64,000 bases of DNA from an uncultured Bdellovibrionales bacterium (lineage in GTDB: Bacteria; Bdellovibrionota; Bdellovibrionia; Bdellovibrionales; Bdellovibrionaceae). The DNA lies in NCBI GenBank assembly GCA_903926205.1, contig CAIYID010000031.1:124001-188000 (forward strand), given 5' to 3'. Positions within the stretch are counted from its first letter, which is position 1, and each line of letters opens with the position of its first letter. This document shows, piece after piece, positions 16,730 through 26,194 of the stretch. The position numbers and the translations under genes were made by a program. The notes below the pieces were generated by a model, which made no database searches, was not told the origin of the DNA, and saw only the letters and a list, made by a program, of their open reading frames with translations.

Positions 16730-17929
16730 ATGAACATAAATCCGAAAAAATCTTCTCTTCACGTTTACGATTATGTTGTGGTCGGCTCAGGCCTTAGCGG
16801 CCTTTTGATGACTGCAGCTCTTTCCCGCGTCACTCAAAATGTCCTTTTGCTTGAGGCCGCGGATACTTTTGGCGGTGTCAATCAAAAACAAGAGACTGCC
16901 GTCGGCACGATCAATAATGGATTTAGGTTTTTACCTGACACTGATTTATCTCGAAAATCCATGGCTTTTTTATCAGCCCTTTTTGGGGAGTCCATGGAAT
17001 TTCGCTCAGTAGAAAATGCTCCTGTGACTTACGAATCAGGTGGTCTGCGTCCCTTCGTAGGTTTTGGAAACACTCCTCCGACTTTTTATGAAGAGTTTTC
17101 TTATTTTTTATCACAACAACGACTTCAATGTGAGACCCACCCTTACCAGTGGGTCGAACAGCTCTTCGAAAAATCACAAGCTGATTTTATTCCTCGCTCT
17201 TATGTCACTAAATTTGTCGAAGAGGGCGGGAAAATAACTCGAGCGCTTATTAACGGACAGAAAAATATTTTGGGACACAATTTTATTTATTGCGGACCAA
17301 TTCAAAGTCTCTCGATTCTCTTACCTGAGTCCGGCTTATCTGTGCGCCATCGACAAAAATTATCCAAAGCTAAGTATTGGACAGCTCTTTGCTTGGATTT
17401 AGTTCACTCTCAACTCGTCGCTGAGCCAGAAAAATTGCATATTCTCAATGGAACAACTCAAGATGACGTTGGACCTTGCGTGGGTCAATTTTCTGCAATG
17501 GTGACCTCCTCGCCTACAGCAGAAAACCCCAACGAAGAGAAGCTTCAGTTGTCTCAGTGGGTTTCTTTCATCGATAACGAGTCTGCAGAAGATGCTGAGC
17601 AAATAGCTCTCACTCTCAAAAAAATCAAACGACAGATCAAGCGTGCCTACCCAACTGCATTGGATAATTTGAAATCAGAGAGAATTTTAGTTACACCATC
17701 AATTGGTGGCAATGGAGAAATTAAGCTGAATGCGAATCAATCTTTGCCGAATTTGCCAAATTTCTGGATTGCCAGCGGAACACTTTCGACTCAAAAAAAT
17801 CTGTTGGGATGTTTACAGCAAGTAGAGCTCGTCTGCGGTGCTCTTGGTTTCCACCCAGCCGGTATAGAGCTTGCTCTTCCGAATGAAAGAGACCTCAGCG
17901 AAGATCTCGGTGATGAAGCGGCACTCTAA
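16730..17929 (+). CDS. FAD-dependent oxidoreductase (Rossmann fold, amine oxidase/desaturase-like)
   Basis: The 399-residue protein opens with a dinucleotide-binding motif VVGSGLSGLLMTAALS and an acidic residue ending strand 2 (LLLEAADTFGG), the pattern of FAD-binding amine-oxidase/phytoene-desaturase-like proteins. A C-terminal PNFWIASGTLS segment is in the place of the family's second FAD contact. The substrate is unknown. I use the ATG at 16730; an upstream TTG (16682) would overlap the preceding gene by four bases and add 16 residues not expected in the family. Neighbours give no substrate hint. Confidence 0.75.
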   Translation: MNINPKKSSLHVYDYVVVGSGLSGLLMTAALSRVTQNVLLLEAADTFGGVNQKQETAVGTINNGFRFLPDTDLSRKSMAFLSALFGESMEFRSVENAPVTYESGGLRPFVGFGNTPPTFYEEFSYFLSQQRLQCETHPYQWVEQLFEKSQADFIPRSYVTKFVEEGGKITRALINGQKNILGHNFIYCGPIQSLSILLPESGLSVRHRQKLSKAKYWTALCLDLVHSQLVAEPEKLHILNGTTQDDVGPCVGQFSAMVTSSPTAENPNEEKLQLSQWVSFIDNESAEDAEQIALTLKKIKRQIKRAYPTALDNLKSERILVTPSIGGNGEIKLNANQSLPNLPNFWIASGTLSTQKNLLGCLQQVELVCGALGFHPAGIELALPNERDLSEDLGDEAAL

Positions 17930-18001
17930 GTCGTTTTTAGTGATTTTGCAGAAATTTGAATTCGCTTCACTCACGATTTATATGGCAAAATTTTCTTCGC
18001 A

Positions 18002-18706
18002 CTAAAAATAGTAGGTGGCTCCAAAAGCTCCCGTGAGTACATTCTGAAAATTAGAAAGACTTAAAAGCATCATGACTTCGGCATAAAGACTGGTGCCCAC
18101 ATAGGGTCCATTCAGCATGTTGTACTGAAGACCAACAGAGGGTGTTAAGATATTAACGGCGAACTTTCCTGTTTGTTTATCACTATCGCTCAAAAATTTT
18201 TGGCCCAAAAAACTTGGTGTCGTATTCCCAATTGAGCCTCCGGTTTCAGAATTATTATACCAGCGGGCAAAAGCGGCCCCAGCATAAGGAGCCAGAATTC
18301 TTCCACCGAAAACGTGACGCCAACCCATTTCAAAGGTCGAATATTGAGGCCCGCCACCAAAACCAATCAACGCAGAATCATCGAGTGAAAAATTAAGCTC
18401 TGCGCTCACACCAAGAAGTCCAAGTTTTCCAGCAAGCTCTACGCCAACACCAACACGTCGGTCAGCTCTCATGGAATAAGTGGAATCGTATTCTGAAGTG
18501 AAAACTTCGGCAATGGCGCGTTTTTCGCGCAAAAAAGAGCCCCTCTTTGTCTCGATTTTTTGTTCAACTTTTCTTCCAAGTCGAACAGCGCTGTCTTTTG
18601 CCTCAACCGCATCTTCCTTAAAGTCTTCAATCAACACTGCCTTTTGAGCCAAGGCATTCAGTTCAAACAAACATCCAAAAATAAATATTAATAGACACAA
18701 ACGCAT
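18002..18706 (-). CDS. Predicted outer-membrane beta-barrel protein, unknown function
   Basis: The 234-residue product has a signal peptide (cleavage near ALA at residue 20) and a charged Glu/Lys/Arg stretch (about 25-65) that may be helical. It is followed by amphipathic beta strands rich in Gly and aromatic residues, ending in ATYYF. The terminal Phe and strand pattern fit an OmpA/OmpW-type barrel. It lies 13 bases after mlaD on the same strand, so it could be the last gene of the lipid-transport operon and an outer-membrane partner. That link is inferred from position only. Confidence 0.7.
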   Translation of the reverse strand: MRLCLLIFIFGCLFELNALAQKAVLIEDFKEDAVEAKDSAVRLGRKVEQKIETKRGSFLREKRAIAEVFTSEYDSTYSMRADRRVGVGVELAGKLGLLGVSAELNFSLDDSALIGFGGGPQYSTFEMGWRHVFGGRILAPYAGAAFARWYNNSETGGSIGNTTPSFLGQKFLSDSDKQTGKFAVNILTPSVGLQYNMLNGPYVGTSLYAEVMMLLSLSNFQNVLTGAFGATYYF

Positions 18707-18719
18707 TTATCGACTCCCC

Positions 18720-19499
18720 TCAAAAGGAAATTTTAGCTTTCACACCCTCTTCTTGAAAAAACTTTTTAATCGCGGGTCCGTCCAAGGGCTCTAAACGAAA
18801 CAAAAGTTTCTGTACCAAAGCGTAGGTGTCTTCTGCCTTTTTACTTCGAAGATTTCCTGTTAAATAAGCCACATCATCACTGATCTTAATGGCATTATCA
18901 AGAAGACGTGCCATATCTTTATTCTTCGAGGTTTTATCAAGCAAGATAAGTGTTTTATTAAAATTTGTGGTTAATTTATCTAACTGCGCTATTACGTTTG
19001 AAATTGAGCCTTCATTTTTATTGACTAGCTCGATAATTTTTCCAGCCAATCCATAGGACTGAGAAATCAACTGATCGATTCGCGGCGGATCTTCACCTCT
19101 TACGCTATCGCCAGAACTAAATTCTTCAGCATTAGTAGAGCCAGGAGATATTTCTAAAAATTTCTCTCCAATAACACCCGCTAAATTGATAAAAAACTTT
19201 GAGTCTTTTCGAATGCTGGCCCAAGCCTTCTTTTCCACATCAATTTCCACACGCAATTTTACTTCTTCATCATTTTTGGTCTTAAATCCGGGCTCAAACT
19301 CAATCCTACGGACTTTACCTACTTTGATACCCATGACTCGAACTGGAGAACCCTCTTCCAATCCGCCGGCGTAGTTATAACGAACATTCAATGATTTATT
19401 GTTAGAAAACGGGGTGATAATTCCCATTACGTAAGCAAAACCCACCACCAAAATCAGTGAGCCGAGAAAAAGCAATCCAACCTTGGCTTCTGCCTTCAT
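18720..19499 (-). CDS. mlaD: MCE-family lipid transport protein (MlaD-like)
   Basis: MlaD-type proteins form periplasmic MCE rings on an ABC permease and shuttle phospholipids across the envelope. The 259-residue product has an N-terminal membrane anchor (about residues 6-25), an MCE domain (about 37-115, with VRYNYAGGLEEGSPVRVMGIKVG) and a helical C-terminal half (120-240). The C-terminal part is longer than in E. coli MlaD (183 residues), which may extend the channel. It is the fifth gene of the ATPase-ATPase-permease-permease-MCE order. A 129-base gap with three TTTCAG repeats separates it from the second permease. Confidence 0.92.
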   Translation of the reverse strand: MKAEAKVGLLFLGSLILVVGFAYVMGIITPFSNNKSLNVRYNYAGGLEEGSPVRVMGIKVGKVRRIEFEPGFKTKNDEEVKLRVEIDVEKKAWASIRKDSKFFINLAGVIGEKFLEISPGSTNAEEFSSGDSVRGEDPPRIDQLISQSYGLAGKIIELVNKNEGSISNVIAQLDKLTTNFNKTLILLDKTSKNKDMARLLDNAIKISDDVAYLTGNLRSKKAEDTYALVQKLLFRLEPLDGPAIKKFFQEEGVKAKISF

Positions 19500-19554
19500 T
19501 TCAAATCCTTTTATTTCTTAAAATTATTTCTTTTTTTAATTTCATTCTATTCTT

Positions 19555-19572
19555 TTTCAGTTTCAGTTTCAG
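19555..19572. repeat. Triple TTTCAG hexamer repeat upstream of mlaD
   Basis: Three perfect tandem TTTCAG units (CTGAAA on the coding strand) lie in the 129-base gap between the second permease and mlaD. The surrounding sequence is A/T-rich. No terminator-like stem is evident. Confidence 0.7.
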
Positions 19573-19628
19573 TAATCTTTTTGTTAACTCTTACAAAAAA
19601 ATATTCAATCTTTCTGCTTTTACTTATT

Positions 19629-20366
19629 CTAGAAATGAGTGAATAGATATGACAACACAAAGTCGATAATAATGATAACAATTGATGAAGTAACGACACT
19701 GTTTGTTGTTGCCAAGCCAACTCCTTCTGCTCCGGATTTGCATCGAAAGCCGAAATGACAACTCACCAAAGGAATTACGACTCCAAAAGAGGCCCCTTTT
19801 ATCACAGAAAAAATGAGATCCTTGAAATGCACAAATCTTCTCATTCCGCTAATAAACATGGCTGGCGAAAAGCCTAAATACATATCACTCACCAGCATCG
19901 CACTATAAATACAGACCAAATCGGCAACAATAGTGAGGATCATTCCACCAAAAATACAGGCAAAAAGTCTTGGTAAAACTAAATATTGTACAGGATCAAT
20001 TCCCAGCATTTTTAATGCATCAATCTGCTCTGTTGTTTGCATAAGACCAACCTCCGCAGCTATTCCTGCGCCAACTCTTGACGTGAGTAAAAGGGCCGTC
20101 ACCACAGCGCCGAGCTCTCGAAGAATCAGCATTGCGGCAAATCCAGGCACCATGGAATCATTCTGAACGACGAGTCTCATATGAAAAGAACTTTCCAAGA
20201 TCGTCACCATAGCCGCAAAACACACACAAAAAACGATGATAATTAAGCTTTGATTGGCCACAAAATAGAGCTGTTGAAAAGATTCTTTAATGCGCACAGG
20301 AGGCCTGAAGGCAGAAAAAATTGCATGAGTCGTCATCTCGGTGAAAGAAACAAAGTGCTCAAACAT
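19629..20366 (-). CDS. mlaE: MlaE-family ABC permease, second paralogue
   Basis: The 245-residue membrane protein has the MlaE signature LILRELGAVVTALLLTSRVG followed by EVGLMQTTEQIDALKMLGID, and about five membrane segments. It starts at the base where the first permease ends (1-base overlap). It diverges from the first permease in loops (for example a basic SCHFGFRCKSGAEG near residue 205), so the transmembrane core is probably an E1-E2 heterodimer matching the two unequal ATPases. That pairing is inference. In E. coli Mla the permease is a homodimer. Confidence 0.9.
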   Translation of the reverse strand: MFEHFVSFTEMTTHAIFSAFRPPVRIKESFQQLYFVANQSLIIIVFCVCFAAMVTILESSFHMRLVVQNDSMVPGFAAMLILRELGAVVTALLLTSRVGAGIAAEVGLMQTTEQIDALKMLGIDPVQYLVLPRLFACIFGGMILTIVADLVCIYSAMLVSDMYLGFSPAMFISGMRRFVHFKDLIFSVIKGASFGVVIPLVSCHFGFRCKSGAEGVGLATTNSVVTSSIVIIIIDFVLSYLFTHF

Positions 20367-21130
20367 TATGTCCCCAAGACCGCTCTTAAAGTTATATCCG
20401 CCAAAAGACTCGTGACCCAGTCAGCAATAACTATAGTCACCATTGTTCCAACCGCTGTTTTTACTACCGCTAGACCGACTCCTTTAGCGCCACCAGTCGT
20501 CGTATAACCACGATAGGTGCAAATCACTGCTAATACCACAGCAAATATAAAGCATTTAAATAAACCAGTTAATATTGAAGGTAAACTAACGATGGTTGGA
20601 ATATGGCGAAGATATTCCTCAAAGCTTACTCCGGAAAAAACTTCTCCTAATAAAATGCCGCCAAAAATCGACAGCAACAGCCCTAGTCCTAACAAGAAAA
20701 AAGAGGAAATGACAATCGCTATAAAACGCGGAAGCACTAATTCTTGAATGGGATCTGCTCCAAGGCAGCGGATTGCATCAATTTGTTCCGTCACTCGCAT
20801 TGTGCCTAGTTCTGCCGAAGTGAACGCCCCAACTTTTCCAGCCAGCATAAAGGCAATGAGCAAAGGACCTACTTCGCGAATGGTGGTGCTTGTGGCGAGA
20901 CCCCCCAAGTATCCTAATGCTCCAAAATCTTTCATTTGCATCGTGAATTGGATCGTCATAATAGCGCCAACAAAAAAACCGGCCATGCCCGTGGTGAGCG
21001 CGCTTTGCATGGTCACTTTCCAGATTTGCTCAAACATCAGCTGACTAGAAATTGATTTTCTTTTCCAGACTCCTAATATTCGAAAAAAGAAAATAACTAC
21101 TTTTCCTGCGTCAGAAATGACTCCCATCAT
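20366..21130 (-). CDS. mlaE: MlaE-family ABC permease, first paralogue
   Basis: The 254-residue permease carries the family signature REVGPLLIAFMLAGKVGAF then AELGTMRVTEQIDAIRCLGAD. It has an N-terminal amphipathic helix and five to six membrane segments, and its C-terminus contains TYRGYTTTGGAKGVGLAVV, as in MlaE. The start overlaps the end of the second ATPase gene by four bases. With four ABC components and one MCE protein in a row, it should be one half of the membrane core of a phospholipid transporter. No STAS protein (MlaB) or periplasmic MlaC is encoded nearby. Confidence 0.92.
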   Translation of the reverse strand: MMGVISDAGKVVIFFFRILGVWKRKSISSQLMFEQIWKVTMQSALTTGMAGFFVGAIMTIQFTMQMKDFGALGYLGGLATSTTIREVGPLLIAFMLAGKVGAFTSAELGTMRVTEQIDAIRCLGADPIQELVLPRFIAIVISSFFLLGLGLLLSIFGGILLGEVFSGVSFEEYLRHIPTIVSLPSILTGLFKCFIFAVVLAVICTYRGYTTTGGAKGVGLAVVKTAVGTMVTIVIADWVTSLLADITLRAVLGT

Positions 21131-21870
21131 TGGCGCGCCTCTTTCTCAAGAACCTCAGAAAGAAAGTCTTTGACCAATGAAACTTGTGATTTTTTTAATT
21201 CTTCCGGTGTTCCAATTTCAATAATACTTCCTTGATCCATAACTATTATTCGATCCGCAATATCCAAAGCACAACGCATGTCATGACTAACAACAATCGA
21301 AGTCGTTTTTAAATTTCTGGAAAGCTCTAAGATAAGTTGATTAATCGCGCTTGTGGTGACGGGGTCAAGACCTGTTGTTGGCTCATCAAAAAGCAAAACT
21401 TTTGGCTCTAACGCAATTGTGCGAGCCAAACTCACGCGTTTTTGCATTCCATATGAAAGCTGAGACGGAAATTTATTTTCAATATTTTTCAAATGAACTA
21501 AACCTAGTGCTTTGGTCACTTTTTTCTGAATTTCTTGTTCACTGTCTTTTGTATGACGACGAATTCCAAATGCAATATTTTCAAACACCGTTAATGAGTC
21601 AAAAAGTGCTGGTTGCTGAAAGACCAATCCACATTTTCTTCGGATCGGTAAATATTGCTCCTCTGAAAAACTGGAGACCTCTTCACCTTCAATCCAAATT
21701 TGACCCGCATCGGGTTTCATTAATCCCATCAGATTCTTCAGTAAAACCGATTTTCCCGTACCAGACGTTCCAAGAATAAAGAGAATTTCTCCTTTTTGAA
21801 CCGACAAATTCAAGCCCTTCAAAACGATTCGGTCACCGAATTTTTTAACTAAGCCTTTGAACTGAATCAC
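21127..21870 (-). CDS. mlaF: MlaF-family ABC ATPase, catalytically canonical half
   Basis: The 247-residue ATPase powers the MCE transporter. Walker A is GTSGTGKS (residues 34-41), Walker B ends in FDEP with the catalytic Glu163, and the switch histidine is His196 (VVSHD). Its signature motif, however, reads LSYGM (138-142) rather than LSGG-. It overlaps the first ATPase gene by four bases and the first permease by four. If it dimerises with the first ATPase, the active ATP site would use this protein's Walker motifs and the partner's normal ISGGM. Its own unusual signature would face the partner's defective Walker B. Confidence 0.94.
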   Translation of the reverse strand: MIQFKGLVKKFGDRIVLKGLNLSVQKGEILFILGTSGTGKSVLLKNLMGLMKPDAGQIWIEGEEVSSFSEEQYLPIRRKCGLVFQQPALFDSLTVFENIAFGIRRHTKDSEQEIQKKVTKALGLVHLKNIENKFPSQLSYGMQKRVSLARTIALEPKVLLFDEPTTGLDPVTTSAINQLILELSRNLKTTSIVVSHDMRCALDIADRIIVMDQGSIIEIGTPEELKKSQVSLVKDFLSEVLEKEARQ

Positions 21871-22643
21871 TCGCCCCCCGCCATCGAAGTTAGAGGGCCA
21901 TTGATTTCACCACTAATAAATTGGCGAATGCGCGGATCTTTGTGCTGCTTGGTCTGCTCCACAGTTCCAGCATCAATCACCTGTTGATCAACCACCATCC
22001 AAATTCGATCGGCGAGTTGATAAGCCCGATTCATGTCATTCGTGACTGCAATCAGAGTTGATGTGTTTTTACTCTTTAAATGAAGAATCAAATCGATAAT
22101 TTTCCGGCTGGTGATTGGATCTAAGCCTGCCGTCGGGTCGTCGTAAAAAATAAGTTCCGGATGAAGAGCTAAAGCTCTAGCAATACCTAGCCTTTTTTGC
22201 ATCCCACCACTGATCTCGTCTGGGTATAAGTTTTTTGCATGACCGATACCTACTGCCGCTAAAAACTCTTCGGAAATTTTCTGAATTTCTTTCTCTGACA
22301 ACTCTGTCACTTCGCGCAATGGAAAGGCGATATTCTCTCCGCAGGTCAAAGAGTCGAACAAGGCATTCTTTTGGAATAACATTCCAATCTTATTGATAAG
22401 CTTTTGTCGTCTTGCGCCAGAAATTTCAAAAAGATTTTCGCCTCGAACCAGGACTTTTCCCTTGGTTGGTGGCACCAAACCGGCCATCAATTTCAAAAGA
22501 ATACTCTTCCCTTGGCCGCTCGGGCCAATGATTGCCACAGACTCGCCCTCGGTCACATTAAGGCTTACATTATGAAGAACGGTATTCCCCTCGAAGGAGA
22601 TACTGACTTCGCTCAAATTTATGGCAGCTAACGCCACGCCCAA
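21867..22643 (-). CDS. mlaF: MlaF-family ABC ATPase with altered catalytic residues
   Basis: The first gene of the MCE operon encodes a 258-residue ATPase with a normal Walker A (GPSGQGKS, residues 40-47) and a normal signature ISGGM (144-148). The residue after Walker B Asp168 is Asp169 instead of the catalytic Glu, and the switch position is Asn202 (VTNDM) instead of His. Both substitutions are the kind found in degenerate halves of heterodimeric ABC transporters. The gene is divergent from mdh across an 82-base gap that must hold both promoters. I infer an asymmetric transporter with one active and one binding-only ATP site. Confidence 0.93.
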   Translation of the reverse strand: MGVALAAINLSEVSISFEGNTVLHNVSLNVTEGESVAIIGPSGQGKSILLKLMAGLVPPTKGKVLVRGENLFEISGARRQKLINKIGMLFQKNALFDSLTCGENIAFPLREVTELSEKEIQKISEEFLAAVGIGHAKNLYPDEISGGMQKRLGIARALALHPELIFYDDPTAGLDPITSRKIIDLILHLKSKNTSTLIAVTNDMNRAYQLADRIWMVVDQQVIDAGTVEQTKQHKDPRIRQFISGEINGPLTSMAGGE

Positions 22644-22671
22644 CCTCAGTCTAAAAAAGATGGACCACGAC

Positions 22672-22701
22672 TTGTCTAACTAATTGATTTAAGTTTGAAT
22701 A
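22672..22701 (+). promoter_or_regulatory. Putative mdh promoter
   Basis: TTGTCT (22672-22677) and TGAATA (22696-22701) are separated by 18 bases and lie about 25 bases before the mdh start, in the only gap between mdh and the divergent MCE operon. The match to consensus is moderate. Confidence 0.35.
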
Positions 22702-22725
22702 AGCCGTCAAACGCAAGGAGAAAGA

Positions 22726-23670
22726 ATGACTCACAAAAGAAAAAAAATTGGTGTGATCGGAGCAGGCTTCGTCGGTTCAACTGCAGCCCATTGGGCCGCT
22801 CAAAAAGAATTGGGCGATGTTGTTTTGCTTGATATTAACGAGGGCGCCGCAAAAGGAAAAGCTTTAGATCTTTTCGAATCTTCACCGGTTGAACAATTTG
22901 ATTCACATGTGACCGGAACCGCGAACTACGCAGATCTTACGGATGCGGATGTGATTATCCTCACTGCAGGAATTCCGCGAAAACCCGGAATGAGTCGCGA
23001 TGATCTTTTGGCAACTAATGCAAAGATCGTTAAAACTTGTTGCGAAGGAATTAAACAATATGCACCAAACTCTGTGGTGATTGTTGTCTCAAATCCTTTG
23101 GATGCCATGTGTACTGTAGCGAAGCAAGTTCTAGGTTTTCCACGCGAGCGCGTGATCGGAATGGCCGGAATCTTAGACAGTGCTCGTTACCGCTCATTTA
23201 TTGCTGAGGCACTCGATGTTTCTGTGAAAGATGTTCAAGGTTTTACTTTGGGTGGACATGGAGACACTATGGTACCAATGCCTCGCTACACTTTTGTTGG
23301 AGGAATTCCTCTTGCGGAACTTCTACCTCAAGATAAAATAGATGCCATCGTTCAGCGCGCGGTCAATGGCGGAGCAGAAATTGTTAAACTTCTGCAAACG
23401 GGCTCAGCCTATTACGCTCCTTCCGCGTCAGCGGTACAAATGGCAGAGGCGATTTTGAAAGATCAAAAACGAATTCTTCCTTGTGCGGCGGAATTGAATG
23501 GCGAGTATGGCATGAAAGGCCTTTTCATCGGAGTTCTTTGCAAACTTGGTGGTAAAGGTGTCGAGCAAGTCATGGAACTAAAACTGAATGACTCTGAACG
23601 TGCTGGCTTAGAAAAATCAGCGGGCGCGGTTCGTGAGCTCGTGGAAGCTTTAAAAAAACTTCAATACTAA
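22726..23670 (+). CDS. mdh: Malate dehydrogenase (LDH-like type)
   Basis: The enzyme interconverts malate and oxaloacetate with NAD in the TCA cycle. The 314-residue protein has the NAD-binding [27 protein letters not shown] (an acidic residue favouring NAD), [27 protein letters not shown] and the catalytic GGHGDTMVP. The arginine-containing substrate loop identifies the LDH-like malate dehydrogenase group. AAGGAGAAAGA precedes the ATG. It heads the mdh-sucC-sucD-ndk-rlmD run, with 32 bases to sucC, so TCA enzymes are probably co-expressed. Confidence 0.96.
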   Translation: MTHKRKKIGVIGAGFVGSTAAHWAAQKELGDVVLLDINEGAAKGKALDLFESSPVEQFDSHVTGTANYADLTDADVIILTAGIPRKPGMSRDDLLATNAKIVKTCCEGIKQYAPNSVVIVVSNPLDAMCTVAKQVLGFPRERVIGMAGILDSARYRSFIAEALDVSVKDVQGFTLGGHGDTMVPMPRYTFVGGIPLAELLPQDKIDAIVQRAVNGGAEIVKLLQTGSAYYAPSASAVQMAEAILKDQKRILPCAAELNGEYGMKGLFIGVLCKLGGKGVEQVMELKLNDSERAGLEKSAGAVRELVEALKKLQY

Positions 23671-23702
23671 AAAATTAACGAAAAAATACAAAGGATTGAT
23701 CA

Positions 23703-24869
23703 ATGAATATTCATGAGTTTCAGGCGAAGGAAGTCCTTCGCCGCTTTGGAGTTGCAACTCTCAAAGGAAAAGTAGCCTCGACTCCCGATGAAGCGGTCGC
23801 AGCAGCAAAAGATGTTGGTGGCAGTCTTTGGGTTGTTAAAGCGCAGATTCATGCCGGTGGACGTGGCAAAGGTGGCGGCGTTAAAATTGCAAAATCTTTG
23901 GACGAGGTTAAAGATCTCTCAAAGAAAATTATTGGAATGCAACTCATCACCCATCAAACAGGTCCAGAAGGTAAAAAAGTAAATCGAGTCTTTATTGAGC
24001 AAGGCTGTAATATTCAGAAAGAGTATTACGTTGCCGCACTGGTTGATCGCGCCACTGGACGAGTCACCATGATGGCTTCTTCTGAAGGCGGAATGGACAT
24101 CGAAGAAGTGGCCGCAAAAAATCCGCAAGCCATTATCAAAGTTGATATCGATCCAGCGACTGGTTTAATCCCTTTCCAGGCTCGAGAGCTTGCTTTTGGA
24201 ATTGGAATGCCCGCTGAAGTTGTGAATAAAGCGACGAGCTTTATGATGGGTCTTTACAAAGCTTTTGTGGAGTGTGATTGCGCCATTGCCGAAATCAACC
24301 CAATGGTTGTGACCAAAGACGGTGATGTTTTGGCTTTGGATGCAAAAATGAATTTTGACTCAAATGCCTTGTATCGCCACAAAGACATCATGGAATATCG
24401 CGATCTCACTGAAGAAGAACCGACAGAAATCGAAGCGAGTAAATATGATCTTGCTTTTATTAAACTCGATGGAAACATTGGTTGTTTGGTGAATGGAGCC
24501 GGTCTTGCGATGGCCACTCTGGACATTATTAAGCTCCACGGGGAACATCCGGCCAACTTTTTAGATGTCGGCGGTGGTGCTAACAAAGAAAAAGTCACTG
24601 CGGCTTTCAAAATTATTTTGCAAGACAAAAACGTGAAAGGAATCTTGGTTAATATCTTTGGCGGAATTATGAAATGTGATGTGATCGCTGAAGGCGTGAT
24701 CGCCGCTTCTAAAGAGGTTGGCTTAAAAGTTCCATTAGTCGTTCGATTAGAAGGAACCAATGTTGAGTTAGGGAAAAAACTTTTAAAAGAAAGTGGCCTC
24801 GACATTCAGCCTGGCGACGACTTAGAAGATGCAGCTAGAAAAATTTCAGCTGCTGTGAAGGGGAAATAA
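23703..24869 (+). CDS. sucC: Succinyl-CoA synthetase subunit beta
   Basis: SucC binds nucleotide and succinate and, with SucD, converts succinyl-CoA to succinate while making ATP or GTP. The 388-residue product has the ATP-grasp start [36 protein letters not shown] and the C-terminal [12 protein letters not shown] and [10 protein letters not shown] motifs, at the usual family length. It follows mdh by 32 bases and precedes sucD by 2 bases. Confidence 0.97.
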   Translation: MNIHEFQAKEVLRRFGVATLKGKVASTPDEAVAAAKDVGGSLWVVKAQIHAGGRGKGGGVKIAKSLDEVKDLSKKIIGMQLITHQTGPEGKKVNRVFIEQGCNIQKEYYVAALVDRATGRVTMMASSEGGMDIEEVAAKNPQAIIKVDIDPATGLIPFQARELAFGIGMPAEVVNKATSFMMGLYKAFVECDCAIAEINPMVVTKDGDVLALDAKMNFDSNALYRHKDIMEYRDLTEEEPTEIEASKYDLAFIKLDGNIGCLVNGAGLAMATLDIIKLHGEHPANFLDVGGGANKEKVTAAFKIILQDKNVKGILVNIFGGIMKCDVIAEGVIAASKEVGLKVPLVVRLEGTNVELGKKLLKESGLDIQPGDDLEDAARKISAAVKGK

Positions 24870-24871
24870 TT

Positions 24872-25741
24872 ATGTCAATTTTAATTGATAAAAACACTCG
24901 CGTGATCACTCAAGGTATCACTGGAGCACAAGGATCCTTTCACACCGAGCAATGTTTGGCTTACGGAAGTAAATTTGTCGGCGGTGTGACTCCCGGAAAA
25001 GGTGGAACAAAGCACTTGAATCTACCTGTTTTCAACACGGTCAAAGAGGCCAAAAAATTGGTTGAAGCCAATGTTTCTATGATTTTCGTGCCACCACCAT
25101 TTGCGGCGGATTCAATTATGGAGGCCGTTGATGCGGACTTGGATTTAGTGGTTTGTATCACTGAAGGAATTCCCGTTTTAGACATGGTGAGAGTCAAAAA
25201 ATTCATGGAAGGAAAGCGCACTCGCTTGATCGGACCAAACTGTCCTGGTGTTATCACTCCTGGACAATGTAAAATTGGAATTATGCCTGGCCATATTCAT
25301 AAACCAGGTCGAATTGGTGTAGTTTCACGCTCTGGTACTTTGACTTATGAAGCCGTTTTCCAGTTAGGACAAGTGGGCTTAGGGCAATCTTCTTGTGTGG
25401 GAATCGGAGGCGATCCAATCAATGGCACTAACTTTATCGACGTTTTAAGACTTTTTAACGCAGATAATGAAACTGATGCTGTGATCATGATCGGAGAAAT
25501 CGGTGGCTCGGCAGAAGAAGAAGCAGCAGAATACATCAAAAAAGAATTTAAAAAACCGGTAACAGCTTTTATTGCTGGAGCTTCGGCACCAAAAGGTAAA
25601 AGAATGGGACATGCTGGCGCCATCATTAGCGGCGGAAAAGGCACTGCAGAAGCAAAATTCGCTGCCCTTGAAGCGGCAGGTTGCAAAATTGCAAGATCTC
25701 CGGCAGACCTAGGCAAAACCTTAAAGTCACAACTAAAATAA
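24872..25741 (+). CDS. sucD: Succinyl-CoA synthetase subunit alpha
   Basis: SucD binds CoA and carries the phosphorylated histidine. The 289-residue product has the N-terminal [12 protein letters not shown], the GPNCPGVI loop and [14 protein letters not shown], in which the histidine is the phospho-acceptor. The length matches the family. It starts 2 bases after the sucC stop, and ndk follows 27 bases later, so the energy-producing step and nucleotide balancing are probably expressed together. Confidence 0.97.
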   Translation: MSILIDKNTRVITQGITGAQGSFHTEQCLAYGSKFVGGVTPGKGGTKHLNLPVFNTVKEAKKLVEANVSMIFVPPPFAADSIMEAVDADLDLVVCITEGIPVLDMVRVKKFMEGKRTRLIGPNCPGVITPGQCKIGIMPGHIHKPGRIGVVSRSGTLTYEAVFQLGQVGLGQSSCVGIGGDPINGTNFIDVLRLFNADNETDAVIMIGEIGGSAEEEAAEYIKKEFKKPVTAFIAGASAPKGKRMGHAGAIISGGKGTAEAKFAALEAAGCKIARSPADLGKTLKSQLK

Positions 25742-25768
25742 AATAGAAAAATAAAAAGGAATATTAAA

Positions 25769-26194
25769 ATGACAATTGAAAAAACTTTCTCAATCATTAA
25801 ACCAAACGCTGTGAAAAAAAATGCGATTGGCGATATTATTCACCACTTTGAACAAAACGGTCTTCACATTGCTGCACTGAAGTTAACGACGATCTCAAAA
25901 GAAAAATGCGAGCTCTTTTATGCTGAACATAAAGAGCGCCCTTTTTTCGGCGAACTTGTTAGCTTCATGACTTCTGGACCTGTGGTTTTACTGTGTTTGT
26001 CTGGTGAAAACGCCGTATTAAAAAATCGCGAATTAATGGGCGCAACAGATCCGAAAAAAGCGGCTCCTGGCTCCATTCGAGCGAAACATGGTGATAGCAT
26101 GGGAGAAAATGCAGTTCATGGCTCTGACAGCCTCGCTTCAGCTACTCGCGAACTTGCTATTTTCTTTGATAAACACGAATTTGTGAATGTCTAA
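25769..26194 (+). CDS. ndk: Nucleoside diphosphate kinase
   Basis: Ndk transfers gamma-phosphate between nucleotides through a phosphohistidine. The 141-residue product begins [16 protein letters not shown] and has the active-site histidine in NAVHGSDS near the C-terminus. The stretch normally RGDFG reads RAKHG. It overlaps rlmD by 8 bases. Its place after sucCD is common and fits a link between succinyl-CoA synthetase ATP/GTP output and nucleotide pools. Confidence 0.96.
   Translation: MTIEKTFSIIKPNAVKKNAIGDIIHHFEQNGLHIAALKLTTISKEKCELFYAEHKERPFFGELVSFMTSGPVVLLCLSGENAVLKNRELMGATDPKKAAPGSIRAKHGDSMGENAVHGSDSLASATRELAIFFDKHEFVNV

Noticed and set aside
24254-24805. Minus-strand 183-codon frame antisense to sucC
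   Set aside because: It is entirely within sucC, has low-complexity Ser/Pro-rich composition and no ribosome site.
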